The translations under genes were made by a program, and so were the position numbers. This document shows, one piece after another, positions 10,128 to 19,821 of a stretch of 64,000 bases of DNA. The DNA comes from Pseudomonas baltica (lineage in GTDB: Bacteria; Pseudomonadota; Gammaproteobacteria; Pseudomonadales; Pseudomonadaceae): assembly GCF_014235765.1 (NCBI RefSeq), contig NZ_JACMYH010000001.1, positions 1,922,001 to 1,986,000 of the forward strand, given 5' to 3'. Position 1 is the stretch's first letter. Every line of letters begins with the position of its first letter. Below the pieces are notes generated by a model, which was not told the origin of the DNA, did no database searches, and saw only the letters and a program-made list of their open reading frames with translations.

Positions 10128-11579
10128 ATGCATCAACTGACACTGGCCGAGATCGCCCGCGGACTCGCCGACAAGAAATTTTCTGCCGAAGAACTGACCC
10201 GGACCCTGCTGGCGCGTATCGCCGAGCTGGACCCGCAGCTCAACAGCTTCATCACCGTCACCCCCGAGCACGCCATCGCCCAGGCGCAGGCCGCCGATGC
10301 GCGCCGAGCCAATGGCGAGGGCGGCGCCCTGCTGGGCGCGCCGCTGGCCCACAAGGACCTGTTCTGCACCCAGGGCATCCGCACCAGTTGCGGGTCGAGG
10401 ATGCTCGACAACTTCCAGGCGCCCTATGACGCCACCGTGGTGGCCAGGCTCAATGCAGCGGGCGCGGTGACCCTGGGCAAGCTGAACATGGACGAATTCG
10501 CCATGGGTTCGGCCAACGAGAACAGCCACTACGGCCCGGTGAAGAATCCCTGGAACCTGGCCCACGTGCCCGGCGGCTCCTCGGGTGGCTCGGCGGCAGC
10601 CGTGGCGGCGCGCTTGTTGCCGGTGGCAACGGGCACCGACACCGGCGGTTCGATCCGTCAACCGGCGGCCTTCACCAACCTCACCGGTATCAAGCCGACC
10701 TACGGCCGCGTGTCTCGCTGGGGCATGATCGCCTACGCTTCCAGCCTCGACCAGGCCGGCGTGCTGGCACGCAACGCCGAGGATTGCGCCCTGTTGCTGC
10801 AAGGCATGGCAGGCTTCGACCCGCAGGACTCCACCAGCATCGATGAGCCCGTGCCCGACTACAGCGCCACCCTGGGCGGCTCGCTGCAAGGCCTGCGCAT
10901 CGGCGTACCGAAGGAATACTTCGGTGCCGGCCTCGATCCGCGCATCGCCGACCTGATTCACGCCAGCATCGAGCAACTGCAGAAGCTGGGCGCAACCATC
11001 AAGGACATCAGCCTGCCGAACATGCAGCAGGCAATTGCCGCCTACTATGTGATCGCGCCGGCCGAGGCCTCTTCGAACCTGTCGCGCTTCGACGGCGTAC
11101 GCTTCGGCTATCGCTGCGAACACCCCAAGGATCTCACCGACCTGTACAAGCGTTCGCGCGCCGAAGGCTTCGGCCCGGAAGTACAGCGCCGCATCATGGT
11201 CGGGGCCTATGCACTTTCGGCGGGCTACTACGACGCCTATTACCTGCAGGCGCAGAAGATCCGCCGCTTGATCAAGAACGATTTCATGGCCGCCTTCGAA
11301 GACGTCGACATGATCCTCAGCCCGACCACGCCAAACCCGGCCTGGAAGCTGGGCGCCAAGAATGCCGACCCGGTTGCCGCCTACCTCGAAGACATCTACA
11401 CGATCACCGCCAACCTGGCCGGCCTGCCGGGCCTGTCGATGCCGGCCGGTTTCGTCGATGGCCTGCCGGTCGGCGTGCAGCTGCTGGCCCCCTATTTCCA
11501 GGAAGGCCGCCTGCTCAATGCGGCGCACCAGTACCAGCAAGTCACCGACTGGCACACTCGCGCGCCTGAAGGCTTCTAA
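10128..11579 (+). CDS. gatA: Amidotransferase subunit A (glutaminase/amidase)
   Basis: A 483-residue amidase-signature enzyme that releases ammonia from glutamine (or asparagine) for transfer to mischarged tRNA. The Ser-cisSer-Lys triad is visible as K76 in [10 protein letters not shown]151 in [12 protein letters not shown] and S175 in [11 protein letters not shown], with the usual spacings of 75 and 24 residues. The start [10 protein letters not shown] at 10128 is preceded by AGGGAAAGAG; an upstream frame extension overlaps gatC and is not family-like. It lies between gatC and gatB. Confidence 0.98.
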   Translation: MHQLTLAEIARGLADKKFSAEELTRTLLARIAELDPQLNSFITVTPEHAIAQAQAADARRANGEGGALLGAPLAHKDLFCTQGIRTSCGSRMLDNFQAPYDATVVARLNAAGAVTLGKLNMDEFAMGSANENSHYGPVKNPWNLAHVPGGSSGGSAAAVAARLLPVATGTDTGGSIRQPAAFTNLTGIKPTYGRVSRWGMIAYASSLDQAGVLARNAEDCALLLQGMAGFDPQDSTSIDEPVPDYSATLGGSLQGLRIGVPKEYFGAGLDPRIADLIHASIEQLQKLGATIKDISLPNMQQAIAAYYVIAPAEASSNLSRFDGVRFGYRCEHPKDLTDLYKRSRAEGFGPEVQRRIMVGAYALSAGYYDAYYLQAQKIRRLIKNDFMAAFEDVDMILSPTTPNPAWKLGAKNADPVAAYLEDIYTITANLAGLPGLSMPAGFVDGLPVGVQLLAPYFQEGRLLNAAHQYQQVTDWHTRAPEGF

Positions 11580-11590
11580 GGAGAAACATC

Positions 11591-13035
<1,445 letters not shown>

Positions 13036-13036
<1 letters not shown>

Positions 13037-13551
13037 TGCGCCGACGCCTTTTCTGTAGCAGCGGCGCGAGCCGCGTCCGGCGCAGTTGTAGCAGCGGCGC
13101 GAGCCGCGTCCGGCTTCAACGCGGTGAAGCAAACGGACCGCGTATACCGCCGACGCGGTTTGCGCCGCTGCTACAGGCGCTGCGTGTGTGCTGTGTCGGT
13201 GCAATTGCCGTGCTGGCGGGCTGCGCCGGCCAGAACGACCTCATCGACCCGCGCGGCTACAACCGCGAGGGGGTCGCTTCCTACTACGGCGCACGCCATC
13301 ATGGTGCTCGCACCGCCAGTGGCGAACGCTTCGATCAATACGGTCTCACCGCTGCCCACCGCCAGCTTCCATTCGGTACCCGGGTAGTGGTGACCAATTT
13401 GTCCAACAAGCGCAATGTAGTGGTGCGGATCAACGATCGCGGCCCACACTCGCGCGGGCGCCTGATCGATGTGTCGAAAGGCGCTGCCGAAGAATTGGGC
13501 ATGCTGCGCAGCGGCACGGCCAGAGTGCGCGTGCAGACCTTGCAAGACTGA
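13036..13551 (+). CDS. RlpA-like lipoprotein with REP-derived N-terminal extension
   Basis: The mature part is a double-psi beta-barrel protein of the RlpA family (septal-ring lytic transglycosylase-like), with GVASYYGARHHGARTASGE, LPFGTRVVVTNL and VVRINDRGPHSRGRLIDVS. A lipoprotein signal ends at a lipobox, AVLAGC, at about residue 61. The only good ATG overlaps the gatB stop at 13036, and between it and the signal peptide lie about 50 codons that are largely two direct and one inverted REP copies. The natural start is therefore uncertain: a GTG at 13186 would leave almost no basic n-region. It may be expressed with an unusual N-terminus or be crippled by the insertion. The closest match by position is PAO1 PA4485. 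Confidence 0.75.
13054..13175. repeat. REP cluster, family A (two direct, one inverted)
   Basis: Copies of the palindromic unit beginning TGTAGCAGCGGCGCGAGCCG lie at 13054-13081 and 13087-13114, followed by an inverted copy at 13149-13175. The same unit recurs at 18282, throughout 41013-41456 and at 41471. Here it falls inside the 5' part of the RlpA-like reading frame instead of between genes. Confidence 0.9.
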
Positions 13552-13599
13552 CCTGGAGCCACCGTTATCCCCGATCTTGCCACCCTGCCCGGCCCGACC

Positions 13600-14634
13600 T
13601 TGCTGCAATTGTTCGCAGGGCTGCTGCTGCTGATTGCCGGCGCCGAGTGCCTGGTGCGCGGCGCCGTGCGCCTGGCGGCCGCGCTCAAGATCAGGCCGCT
13701 GGTAGTGGGCCTGGGCGTGGTTGCGCTGGGCAGCAGTGTGCCGCAGCTGGCCGTCAGCCTGCAGGCGACGTTCGTCGGTACGCCGGACATCGCCGTCGGC
13801 AGCCTGGTGGGCAGCAATATCTTCAGTTTGCTGGTGACCCTGGGGCTGTCCGCGCTGATCATTCCGCTACGGGTTTCGCGGCAACTGCTGCGGCTCGATA
13901 TTCCTCTGTTGATCGCAGCCAGTGCGCTGGTGTTCGGGCTGGCCCTGAACGAGCAGTTGGGGCGCCTGGAAGGCGGCGTCCTGCTTCTGGCCCTGGTCGG
14001 CTATCTAGGCGTGCTGTGGCGCCAGTCTCGGCATCCGGGCCGGGTGGCGACAGCCCAGGGCACAGCGCCCTGGCTCAAGTGCCTGGGCATGATGCTCGGC
14101 GGCTTGCTGCTGCTGGGCGCGGGCAGCCACTGGCTGCTGGAAGCGGCGCTGGAGCTGGCCACCGATTTCGGCTTGTCGGACCGGGTTATCGGGTTGACCA
14201 TCGTGGCCGTCGGCACCTCACTGCCGGAACTGGCGACGTCGTTGGTCGCCGCCTTTCGCGGTCACCGCGAGATCGCAGTGGGCAACGTCATCGGCAGCAA
14301 CCTGTTCAACCTGCTCGGTGTGCTCGGCCTGACCGCACTGCTGGCACCCGCGCCCCTGAGCGTGTCACCCAATGCGCTGGACTTCGACCTGCCGGTGATG
14401 CTCGGCGTCACCCTGTTGTGCCTGCCGCTGTTCTATTCCGGATACCGGGTCACGCGGATCGAAGGGCTGGTGCTGCTGGGGTTGTACGTGGCGTATGGCC
14501 TGCACGTGGTGGCGTTCACCACGGGCATGCCATTGGCGGCCAGGCTGGAAGAGCTGATGCTGTTCTACGTGCTGCCGTTGCTGGCGGCGGTGGTGCTGTG
14601 GGGCACCCTGCGCGCCTGGCGCCGACAGCACTGA
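13600..14634 (+). CDS. Cation/Ca2+ exchanger of the YrbG family
   Basis: A 344-residue inner-membrane protein with about ten hydrophobic segments and two inverted alpha-repeats, the hallmark of the CaCA (Na+/Ca2+) antiporters. The second repeat reads GTSLPELATSLVAAF with GNVIGSNLFNLL. The first reads GSSVPQLAVSLQATF with GSLVGSNIFSLL, so the usual ion-binding glutamate of repeat 1 is glutamine (codon 13744-13746). Ion specificity is therefore uncertain. The TTG at 13600 is the first standard start; family-like sequence (IPDLATLPGPT) continues upstream to about 13567 behind a GGAG site, so initiation may use an unusual codon at 13564 or 13567. It converges with the permease gene, leaving only 13 bases between. 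Confidence 0.85.
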   Translation: MLQLFAGLLLLIAGAECLVRGAVRLAAALKIRPLVVGLGVVALGSSVPQLAVSLQATFVGTPDIAVGSLVGSNIFSLLVTLGLSALIIPLRVSRQLLRLDIPLLIAASALVFGLALNEQLGRLEGGVLLLALVGYLGVLWRQSRHPGRVATAQGTAPWLKCLGMMLGGLLLLGAGSHWLLEAALELATDFGLSDRVIGLTIVAVGTSLPELATSLVAAFRGHREIAVGNVIGSNLFNLLGVLGLTALLAPAPLSVSPNALDFDLPVMLGVTLLCLPLFYSGYRVTRIEGLVLLGLYVAYGLHVVAFTTGMPLAARLEELMLFYVLPLLAAVVLWGTLRAWRRQH

Positions 14635-14647
14635 GCCAGGCGGCCTC

Positions 14648-16003
14648 CTACCTTGCCCGACGCTTCTTGACCATCCAGGCCACGGCCAGCACCCCAAGCC
14701 ACAAGGGAATCAACAGCACCGAAATGCGGATTCCCGGCGTCATGTACATGATCACCAGAATGCCCGCCAGGAACAGCAGGCATACCCAGTTGGTGATCGG
14801 GTAGCCCCAGCTGGGGAAGAACGTCGCCTGACCGTTGGCGCGCATGGCCTTGCGAAACTTCAGGTGAGTGATGCTGATGATGCCCCAGTTGATGACCAGT
14901 GCGGACACGGCCAACGCCATCAACAAGCCGAAGGCCTCGCCCGGCATCAGGTAGTTGATGACCACGCTCAACCCGGTCGCCATGGCGGAAATACCCAGCG
15001 CTTTCATGGGCACGCCACGGCGGTTGACCTTGAGAAGGGTCTTGGGCGCATCGCCCTGCACCGCCAGGCCGAACAGCATGCGGCTGTTGCAATAGACGCA
15101 GCTGTTGTACACCGACAGCGCCGCGGTCAGCACTACCACGTTGAGCACGGTTGCCACTACGTTGCTGTCCAGCGCATGGAAGATCATCACGAACGGGCTG
15201 CCACCTTCGACCACTTTCTGCCACGGATACAGCGACAACAAGATGGTCAAGGCGCCCACGTAGAACAGCAGGATCCGGTAGATCACCTGGTTGGTGGCCT
15301 TGGGGATGCTGCGCTTGGGATCATCGGCTTCGGCGGCGGTGATGCCGACCAGCTCCAGGCCACCGAAGGAAAACATGATGACCGCCATGGCCAGGGTCAA
15401 TCCACCGATGCCGTTGGGGAAGAAGCCGCCGTATTGCCACAGGTTGGCGATGCTGGCGTCCGGCCCACCGCTGCCGGTGGCCAGCATCCAAGCGCCGAAG
15501 CCGATCATGCTGACGATGGCGGCGACCTTGATCAGCGAAAACCAGAATTCCATCTCGCCATAGATCTTCACCTGGAACATGTTGATCGCGTTGATCAGCA
15601 CGAAGAACACCGCGGCCGAGGCCCAGGTCGGCACGTCCGGCCACCAGTACTTGATGTAGATGCCCACGGCGGTCAACTCGGCCATGCCTACCAGCACATA
15701 CAGCACCCAATAGTTCCAACCGGACATGAAGCCGGCCAGGCCGCTCCAGTAGCGGTTGGCGAAATGGCTGAAGGTACCGGTGACCGGCTCTTCAACGACC
15801 ATTTCGCCCAGCTGGCGCATGATGAAGAAGGCGATCAGGCCGCCGATCGCGTAACCCAGGATGACCGACGGGCCGGCCATGCCGATGGTCTGGGCGATGC
15901 CCAGGAACAGGCCGGTGCCGATCGCCCCGCCCAGGGCAATGAGCTGGATATGCCTGTTTTTCAGACCCCGATGCAGACCTTCGGGGGTGGATTGATCATC
16001 CAT
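14648..16003 (-). CDS. Amino-acid permease (AroP/PheP-like, APC superfamily)
   Basis: A 451-residue proton-coupled amino-acid importer with 12 predicted membrane segments. The N-terminal LHRGLKNRHIQLIALGG and GGAIGTGLFLG motifs are diagnostic of the AAT family (AroP, PheP, CycA, LysP). The central FSFGGLELVGITAAEADDP and KRSIPKATNQVIYRIL also fit. Similarity of the first half suggests aromatic or broad neutral amino acids, but substrate cannot be fixed from sequence. It starts 45 bases downstream of the AEC carrier gene and may share its transcript. Ends with a basic cytoplasmic tail, MVKKRRAR. Confidence 0.88.
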   Translation of the reverse strand: MDDQSTPEGLHRGLKNRHIQLIALGGAIGTGLFLGIAQTIGMAGPSVILGYAIGGLIAFFIMRQLGEMVVEEPVTGTFSHFANRYWSGLAGFMSGWNYWVLYVLVGMAELTAVGIYIKYWWPDVPTWASAAVFFVLINAINMFQVKIYGEMEFWFSLIKVAAIVSMIGFGAWMLATGSGGPDASIANLWQYGGFFPNGIGGLTLAMAVIMFSFGGLELVGITAAEADDPKRSIPKATNQVIYRILLFYVGALTILLSLYPWQKVVEGGSPFVMIFHALDSNVVATVLNVVVLTAALSVYNSCVYCNSRMLFGLAVQGDAPKTLLKVNRRGVPMKALGISAMATGLSVVINYLMPGEAFGLLMALAVSALVINWGIISITHLKFRKAMRANGQATFFPSWGYPITNWVCLLFLAGILVIMYMTPGIRISVLLIPLWLGVLAVAWMVKKRRAR

Positions 16004-16048
16004 TGCGGTTCCTTAGCGGGTGAATGCTTGCGGGTGTGCAAGCAGCGT

Positions 16049-16990
16049 CTAGATCCAGCCGCCCCACTGCAACAGGAATATTCCGATATTGGTGGTGATG
16101 GCTGCCGCCAGGGTGGTGATGACGATGATGGCGGCGGCGAGCGAATAGTTGCCGCCGCTGGCCCGCACCATGACATAACCGACCGAGGCCGAAGGAGCGC
16201 CAATATACAGGAACAGAATGCCCAGTTCCGCCCCGCGAAAGCCCAACAGCCAGGCACCGAAGGTACCGACGATCGGCAGCAGGATCATTTTCACCGCGCT
16301 GGCACTCAGCGCCACCGAACCACTGCTGCGCAATGCGGCCAGCGACAGGGTCCCGCCGATGCAGATCAGCGCCAGCGGCAGGCTCATTTGCGCGACGTAG
16401 TCAGCGGAGGTCAGGATCCAGTTGGGAATGGGCACCTGCAACCAGGCGAAGGGCACGGCCAATACCACGCTGATGATCAACGGGTTGACCAGGATGCTCT
16501 TGCAGATGCTGAGCGGATCGGACTTGATGTTCGGGCTGTAGATCGCCAGCACCACCACCGACAGCGAGTTGTAGAGCACGATCACCAAACCGGCGAGGAT
16601 CGAGCCCAGGGAGATGCCGTAGTCGCCATACATGCTGCCCGCCAGGGCCAGGCCGATGACACCGTTGTTGCCGCGAAAGGCGCCCTGGGTGAACACCCCA
16701 CGGTCGACTTGCGGGCATCGCTTGGTGGCGATCCACCAGGCGATGGCGAAGCTGCCCACCGTGGCCACCACGAAATACACGAGCAGGCCCGGCTTGAGTG
16801 CAGAGCGCAGGTCGGCATGGTAGATGCCCAGAAACAGCAGCGACGGCATGCAGACGTTGAACACCAGGGCCGAGGCGGTCTTGATGAAGTTGTCGTTGAT
16901 CCACTCGATCCGCTTCAGCCCGTAGCCGAGAAACAGCATGGCGAACACCGGAGCGGTCACGTTCAGGGTCTGCAGAAATAGGGCGAGCAT
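16049..16990 (-). CDS. AEC-family transporter (auxin efflux carrier fold)
   Basis: A 313-residue membrane protein with ten predicted helices in two halves. The N-terminal half has VFNVCMPSLLFLGIYHAD and GAFRGNNGVIGLALAG; the C-terminal half ends GILFLYIGAPSASVGYVMV. Both are characteristic of AEC (auxin efflux carrier) proteins, whose bacterial members export or import small organic acids such as malate or malonate. The substrate is not evident. It lies between an amino-acid permease and kdgD on the same strand, but the 208-base gap to kdgD contains REP repeats, so it probably has its own promoter. Confidence 0.85.
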   Translation of the reverse strand: MLALFLQTLNVTAPVFAMLFLGYGLKRIEWINDNFIKTASALVFNVCMPSLLFLGIYHADLRSALKPGLLVYFVVATVGSFAIAWWIATKRCPQVDRGVFTQGAFRGNNGVIGLALAGSMYGDYGISLGSILAGLVIVLYNSLSVVVLAIYSPNIKSDPLSICKSILVNPLIISVVLAVPFAWLQVPIPNWILTSADYVAQMSLPLALICIGGTLSLAALRSSGSVALSASAVKMILLPIVGTFGAWLLGFRGAELGILFLYIGAPSASVGYVMVRASGGNYSLAAAIIVITTLAAAITTNIGIFLLQWGGWI

Positions 16991-17080
16991 GCCGGGGAAC
17001 CTGTTGCCTGGGGTCAGGCGACAATGATAGCGAGGATGTGGGGGGCAGGCGGGGAAATTCTGGAAAGGTATGGCAGGCAG

Positions 17081-17184
17081 GGCCGCTTCGCGGGCAGAGG
17101 GCTGGCCCCCCGCCCCGCTCCCACAGAGATCCTCGGTGTATGCAGGATTTCCGTAGGAGCGGTCAGCGGCCGCGAAAGCCGCAC
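17081..17184. repeat. REP pair (families C and B)
   Basis: A reversed family C unit (ends CGCTCCCACA) spans about 17081-17125 and carries an internal GC-rich insertion between its arms. A direct family B unit starting GTAGGAGCGGTCAGCGGCCG follows at 17153-17184. The pair lies between the kdgD stop and the AEC carrier start and may fold into a BIME-like structure that separates their transcripts. Confidence 0.75.
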
Positions 17185-17198
17185 TGCAGTTTCGAGAC

Positions 17199-18110
17199 TT
17201 ACTGCGGACCCATCTTGTCCATCAGGGCGGCGAGCATTTCGTACTCTTCGCCGGTCAGGTCGGTCAGCGGGGTGCGCACCGGGCCTGCGTCGTAGCCGGC
17301 AATCTTCGCGCCTGCCTTGACGATGCTGACTGCGTAGCCGGATTTACGATTGCGAATGTCCAGGTAAGGCAGGAAGAAGTCGTCGATCAACTTGCCCACG
17401 GTGACATGATCTTCAGCGGCGATTGCGCGGTAGAAGTCCATGGCGGTCTTCGGGATGAAGTTGAACACGGCGGACGAATACACCGGCACACCCAGAGCCT
17501 TGTAGGCCGCTGCATAGACTTCGGCGGTCGGCAGGCCACCCAGGTAGCTGAAGCGATCGCCCAGACGACGGCGGATCGACACCATCAGTTCGATGTCGCC
17601 CAGGCCGTCCTTGTAGCCGATCAGGTTCGGGCAGCTTTCGGCCAGGCGTTCCAGCAATGGCGCGTTCAAACGGCAGACATTGCGGTTGTAGACGATGACG
17701 CCGATGTTGACCGATTTGCACACGGCCTCGACGTGGGCGGCTACGCCGTCCTGGCTCGCTTCGGTCAGGTAGTGCGGCAGCAGCAGCAGACCCTTCGCAC
17801 CCAGGCGCTCGGCTTCCTGTGCATACTCGATGGCCTGGCGGGTGGAACCACCGACGCCGGCGAGGATAGGCACGCTGGTGGCGCAGGTGTCGACGGCAGT
17901 CTTGATCACTTGCGAGTATTCGCTGGCAGCCAGGGAGAAGAACTCACCGGTGCCGCCGGCGGCGAACAGGGCGCTGGCGCCGTAGGGGGCAAGCCATTCC
18001 AGGCGCTTGATGTAGCCTTCGCGATGGAAGTCGCCCTGAGCAGTGAAGTCGGTTACTGGAAAAGACAGCAGGCCGTGATTGAGGATGGACTTTAGTTCTT
18101 GTGGATTCAT
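17199..18110 (-). CDS. kdgD: 5-dehydro-4-deoxyglucarate dehydratase
   Basis: A 303-residue class I aldolase-fold enzyme (DapA family) that dehydrates and decarboxylates 5-keto-4-deoxy-D-glucarate to 2-oxoglutarate semialdehyde in glucarate/galactarate breakdown. The Schiff-base lysine is K167 in [10 protein letters not shown], the catalytic tyrosine is Y141 in VIVYNRNVC, and the GGTGEFFSL loop sits at residues 52-60. The GTGEFF loop separates KdgD from DapA (GTTGE). The start [10 protein letters not shown] at 18110 gives the family length. The glucarate dehydratase and permease genes often nearby are not in this window. A promoter with an operator overlapping its -10 box lies upstream, and a FadR-type regulator is the next gene. 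Confidence 0.93.
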   Translation of the reverse strand: MNPQELKSILNHGLLSFPVTDFTAQGDFHREGYIKRLEWLAPYGASALFAAGGTGEFFSLAASEYSQVIKTAVDTCATSVPILAGVGGSTRQAIEYAQEAERLGAKGLLLLPHYLTEASQDGVAAHVEAVCKSVNIGVIVYNRNVCRLNAPLLERLAESCPNLIGYKDGLGDIELMVSIRRRLGDRFSYLGGLPTAEVYAAAYKALGVPVYSSAVFNFIPKTAMDFYRAIAAEDHVTVGKLIDDFFLPYLDIRNRKSGYAVSIVKAGAKIAGYDAGPVRTPLTDLTGEEYEMLAALMDKMGPQ

Positions 18111-18170
18111 TGTTTGAACACCCTGAGTCGCATGGAAAATTGAACAACCAAGCAGCCATGGCTGGCTGAT

Positions 18171-18190
18171 GTCGTACGTCATCGTACAAC
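18171..18190. promoter_or_regulatory. Candidate FadR-type operator upstream of kdgD
   Basis: An inverted repeat, GTCGTAC, six bases, then GTACAAC, covers the -10 box of the kdgD promoter. The core TTGTACGAT (minus strand) also occurs upstream of the neighbouring regulator gene at 19163-19171. Shared sequence and position suggest repression of both genes by that regulator; this is inferred. Confidence 0.6.
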
Positions 18191-18209
18191 TACTTATGCA
18201 GTTCCTCAA
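18181..18209 (-). promoter_or_regulatory. Candidate sigma-70 promoter for kdgD
   Basis: On the minus strand TTGAGG (18204-18209) is followed after exactly 17 bases by TACGAT (18181-18186), about 70 bases before the kdgD start. The -10 box lies inside the inverted repeat at 18171-18190. Confidence 0.6.
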
Positions 18210-18281
18210 TAGGTTGAACGAAGTATTTTCAGATTGTCCCTGATGGGCTTCACCGAACGCCGAGACGACACACGGGATCCC

Positions 18282-18353
18282 TGTAGCAGCGGCGCAAGCC
18301 GCGTCCGGCCGCACCGCGTTCTGCCAGGTACACCGCGCCAACCGCCGACGCGG
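18282..18353. repeat. REP family A unit with truncated inverted partner
   Basis: A full direct unit (TGTAGCAGCGGCGCAAGCCG and following) spans 18282-18309. The start of an inverted copy, ACCGCCGACGCGG, spans 18341-18353 and stops a few bases before the regulator's stop codon at 18357-18359. The pair separates the kdgD promoter from the regulator gene. Confidence 0.85.
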
Positions 18354-18356
18354 CGT

Positions 18357-19118
18357 TCAGCCTCTGCCCGCTTCGGCTTCCTGGTGCGCCTGGCGCAAAC
18401 GCTCGCGGCTGTTGGTCAGGTGCAGGCGCATGGCTGCGCGTGCGGCATCGGCATCCTGGCGGGCGATGGCGTCGTAGATTTCCTCGTGCTCGCGACTGAG
18501 CCGAGTCATGTAGTGCTGCTGGTCGTCATGTGCCAGACGTGCCGAATTCAGGCGGGTACGGGGAATGATGCTGGTGCCCAGGTGCGTCATGATGTCGGTG
18601 AAATAGCGGTTGCCGGTGGACAAGGCAATCTGCAGATGGAACTGGAAATCGGACGCCACTGCATCGCTGGCATGGGCCGCGCTTTCGTTCAGCGCATCGA
18701 GGGCCGCGCGCATCGCCGCCAGTTGCTCGGGCGAGCGACGGCTGGCGGCCAGCCCGGCGGACTCCACTTCCAGGCTGATACGCAGCTCGAGCACGGCCAG
18801 CACATCGCGCAAGGTCACGATGGTCGCCGGATCGATGCGAAAACCACTCGGGCTGGGCGTATCCAGCACGAAGGTGCCGATGCCATGGCGGGTTTCGACC
18901 TGACCTGCCGCCTGCAGCCGGGAAATGGCTTCACGCACCACGGTCCGGCTGACGCCCTGCTCTTCCATGATGGCCGACTCGGTAGGCAGCTTGTCGCCAC
19001 GCTTGAGGTCACCATCGAGGATGCGCTGGGTCAGCACGGCCACCAGTTCCTGGGCCAGGCTGCGCGGTTTGCGACGGGCGCGTGGGGCGGCGCTCTGAGT
19101 ATCCATAGTGAAAGTCAT
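18357..19118 (-). CDS. FadR-subfamily GntR transcriptional regulator
   Basis: A 253-residue regulator. The winged helix-turn-helix at about residues 20-85 contains LPTESAIMEEQGVSRTVVRE and the wing RHGIGTFVLD. The C-terminal FCD ligand domain follows, with an acidic/His metal-binding pattern such as FQFHLQIALSTGNRYF. Effectors of this subfamily are usually sugar acids or other carboxylates. It lies directly upstream of kdgD on the same strand. Matching TTGTACGAT motifs near both genes suggest it represses kdgD and itself. Either ATG at 19118 (MTFTMDTQ) or 19106 (MDTQ) could be the start; neither has a strong ribosome site. Confidence 0.88.
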   Translation of the reverse strand: MTFTMDTQSAAPRARRKPRSLAQELVAVLTQRILDGDLKRGDKLPTESAIMEEQGVSRTVVREAISRLQAAGQVETRHGIGTFVLDTPSPSGFRIDPATIVTLRDVLAVLELRISLEVESAGLAASRRSPEQLAAMRAALDALNESAAHASDAVASDFQFHLQIALSTGNRYFTDIMTHLGTSIIPRTRLNSARLAHDDQQHYMTRLSREHEEIYDAIARQDADAARAAMRLHLTNSRERLRQAHQEAEAGRG

Positions 19119-19161
19119 TCTCGAAACGGTCGGTGATTGGAGCAATCATAGCCTAAAGCGG

Positions 19162-19175
19162 GTTGTACGATCATG
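19162..19175. promoter_or_regulatory. Second copy of the kdgD operator core, upstream of the regulator gene
   Basis: GTTGTACGATCATG matches the minus-strand GTTGTACGATGACG upstream of kdgD. It lies just upstream of a TATGAT -10-like box (19145-19150, minus strand) of the FadR-type regulator gene, as expected for autoregulation. The second half-site is weak. Confidence 0.45.
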
Positions 19176-19260
19176 GCATGAGCTGCCGCAGGGCCCGGCG
19201 GGCGGGCGAATGCCGCCTGCCCAGGCGCGCAGGGCGCCAGCCAGAGCGCTGCACGCGGGT

Positions 19261-19821
19261 TCACCGACGCACGGGGCGTTTCTGCAATTTGCGTTGCAGG
19301 GTACGCCGGTGCATACCCAGCGCTCGCGCCGTGGCGGAAATGTTGCCGGCGTGCTCGGTGAGCACTCGCTGGATGTGCTCCCATTGCAGGCGGTCGACCG
19401 ACATCGGATTTTCCGGCACCAGCGTGTCGAGGTCAGCGTGTTCGGCCGACAGCGCCGCCAGTACGTCATCGGCGTCGGCCGGCTTGCACAGGTAGTTGCA
19501 GGCGCCACGCTTGATCGCCTCCACTGCAGTGGCGATGCTCGAATAGCCGGTGAGAATCACCACGCGCATTTCCGGATCCAGCTCCAGCAGCTTGGGCAGC
19601 AGCACCAGGCCCGAATCGCCTTCCATCTTCAGGTCCAGCGCGGCGTAGTCGGGTACATCGTCCTGGGCCAGCTTCAAGCCTTCCTCGGCGCTGCCTGCGG
19701 TGCTTACGCGAAAGCCTCGGCGGGTCATGGCACGGGCCATCACGCGGGTAAACGTGGCGTCGTCGTCCACCAGCAACAGGTGCGGCAGCTCTTCGCCTTC
19801 GACTTGGTTTTCGTCAGTCAT
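19261..19821 (-). CDS. roxR: Redox response regulator RoxR (RegA/PrrA/ActR family)
   Basis: A 186-residue response regulator. The receiver domain has acidic DDD near residue 19, the phospho-acceptor D63 in YAALDLKMEGDS, and the switch lysine in YLCKPADADD. A proline-containing linker leads to a Fis-type helix-turn-helix, GNISATARALGMHRRTLQRK. This short architecture is typical of RegA/PrrA/RoxR, which control respiratory terminal oxidases in response to redox state. Its start overlaps the stop of the sensor gene (ATGA at 19818-19821), so the pair is co-translated. It matches PAO1 PA4493 by position next to the dpp locus. Confidence 0.95.
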   Translation of the reverse strand: MTDENQVEGEELPHLLLVDDDATFTRVMARAMTRRGFRVSTAGSAEEGLKLAQDDVPDYAALDLKMEGDSGLVLLPKLLELDPEMRVVILTGYSSIATAVEAIKRGACNYLCKPADADDVLAALSAEHADLDTLVPENPMSVDRLQWEHIQRVLTEHAGNISATARALGMHRRTLQRKLQKRPVRR

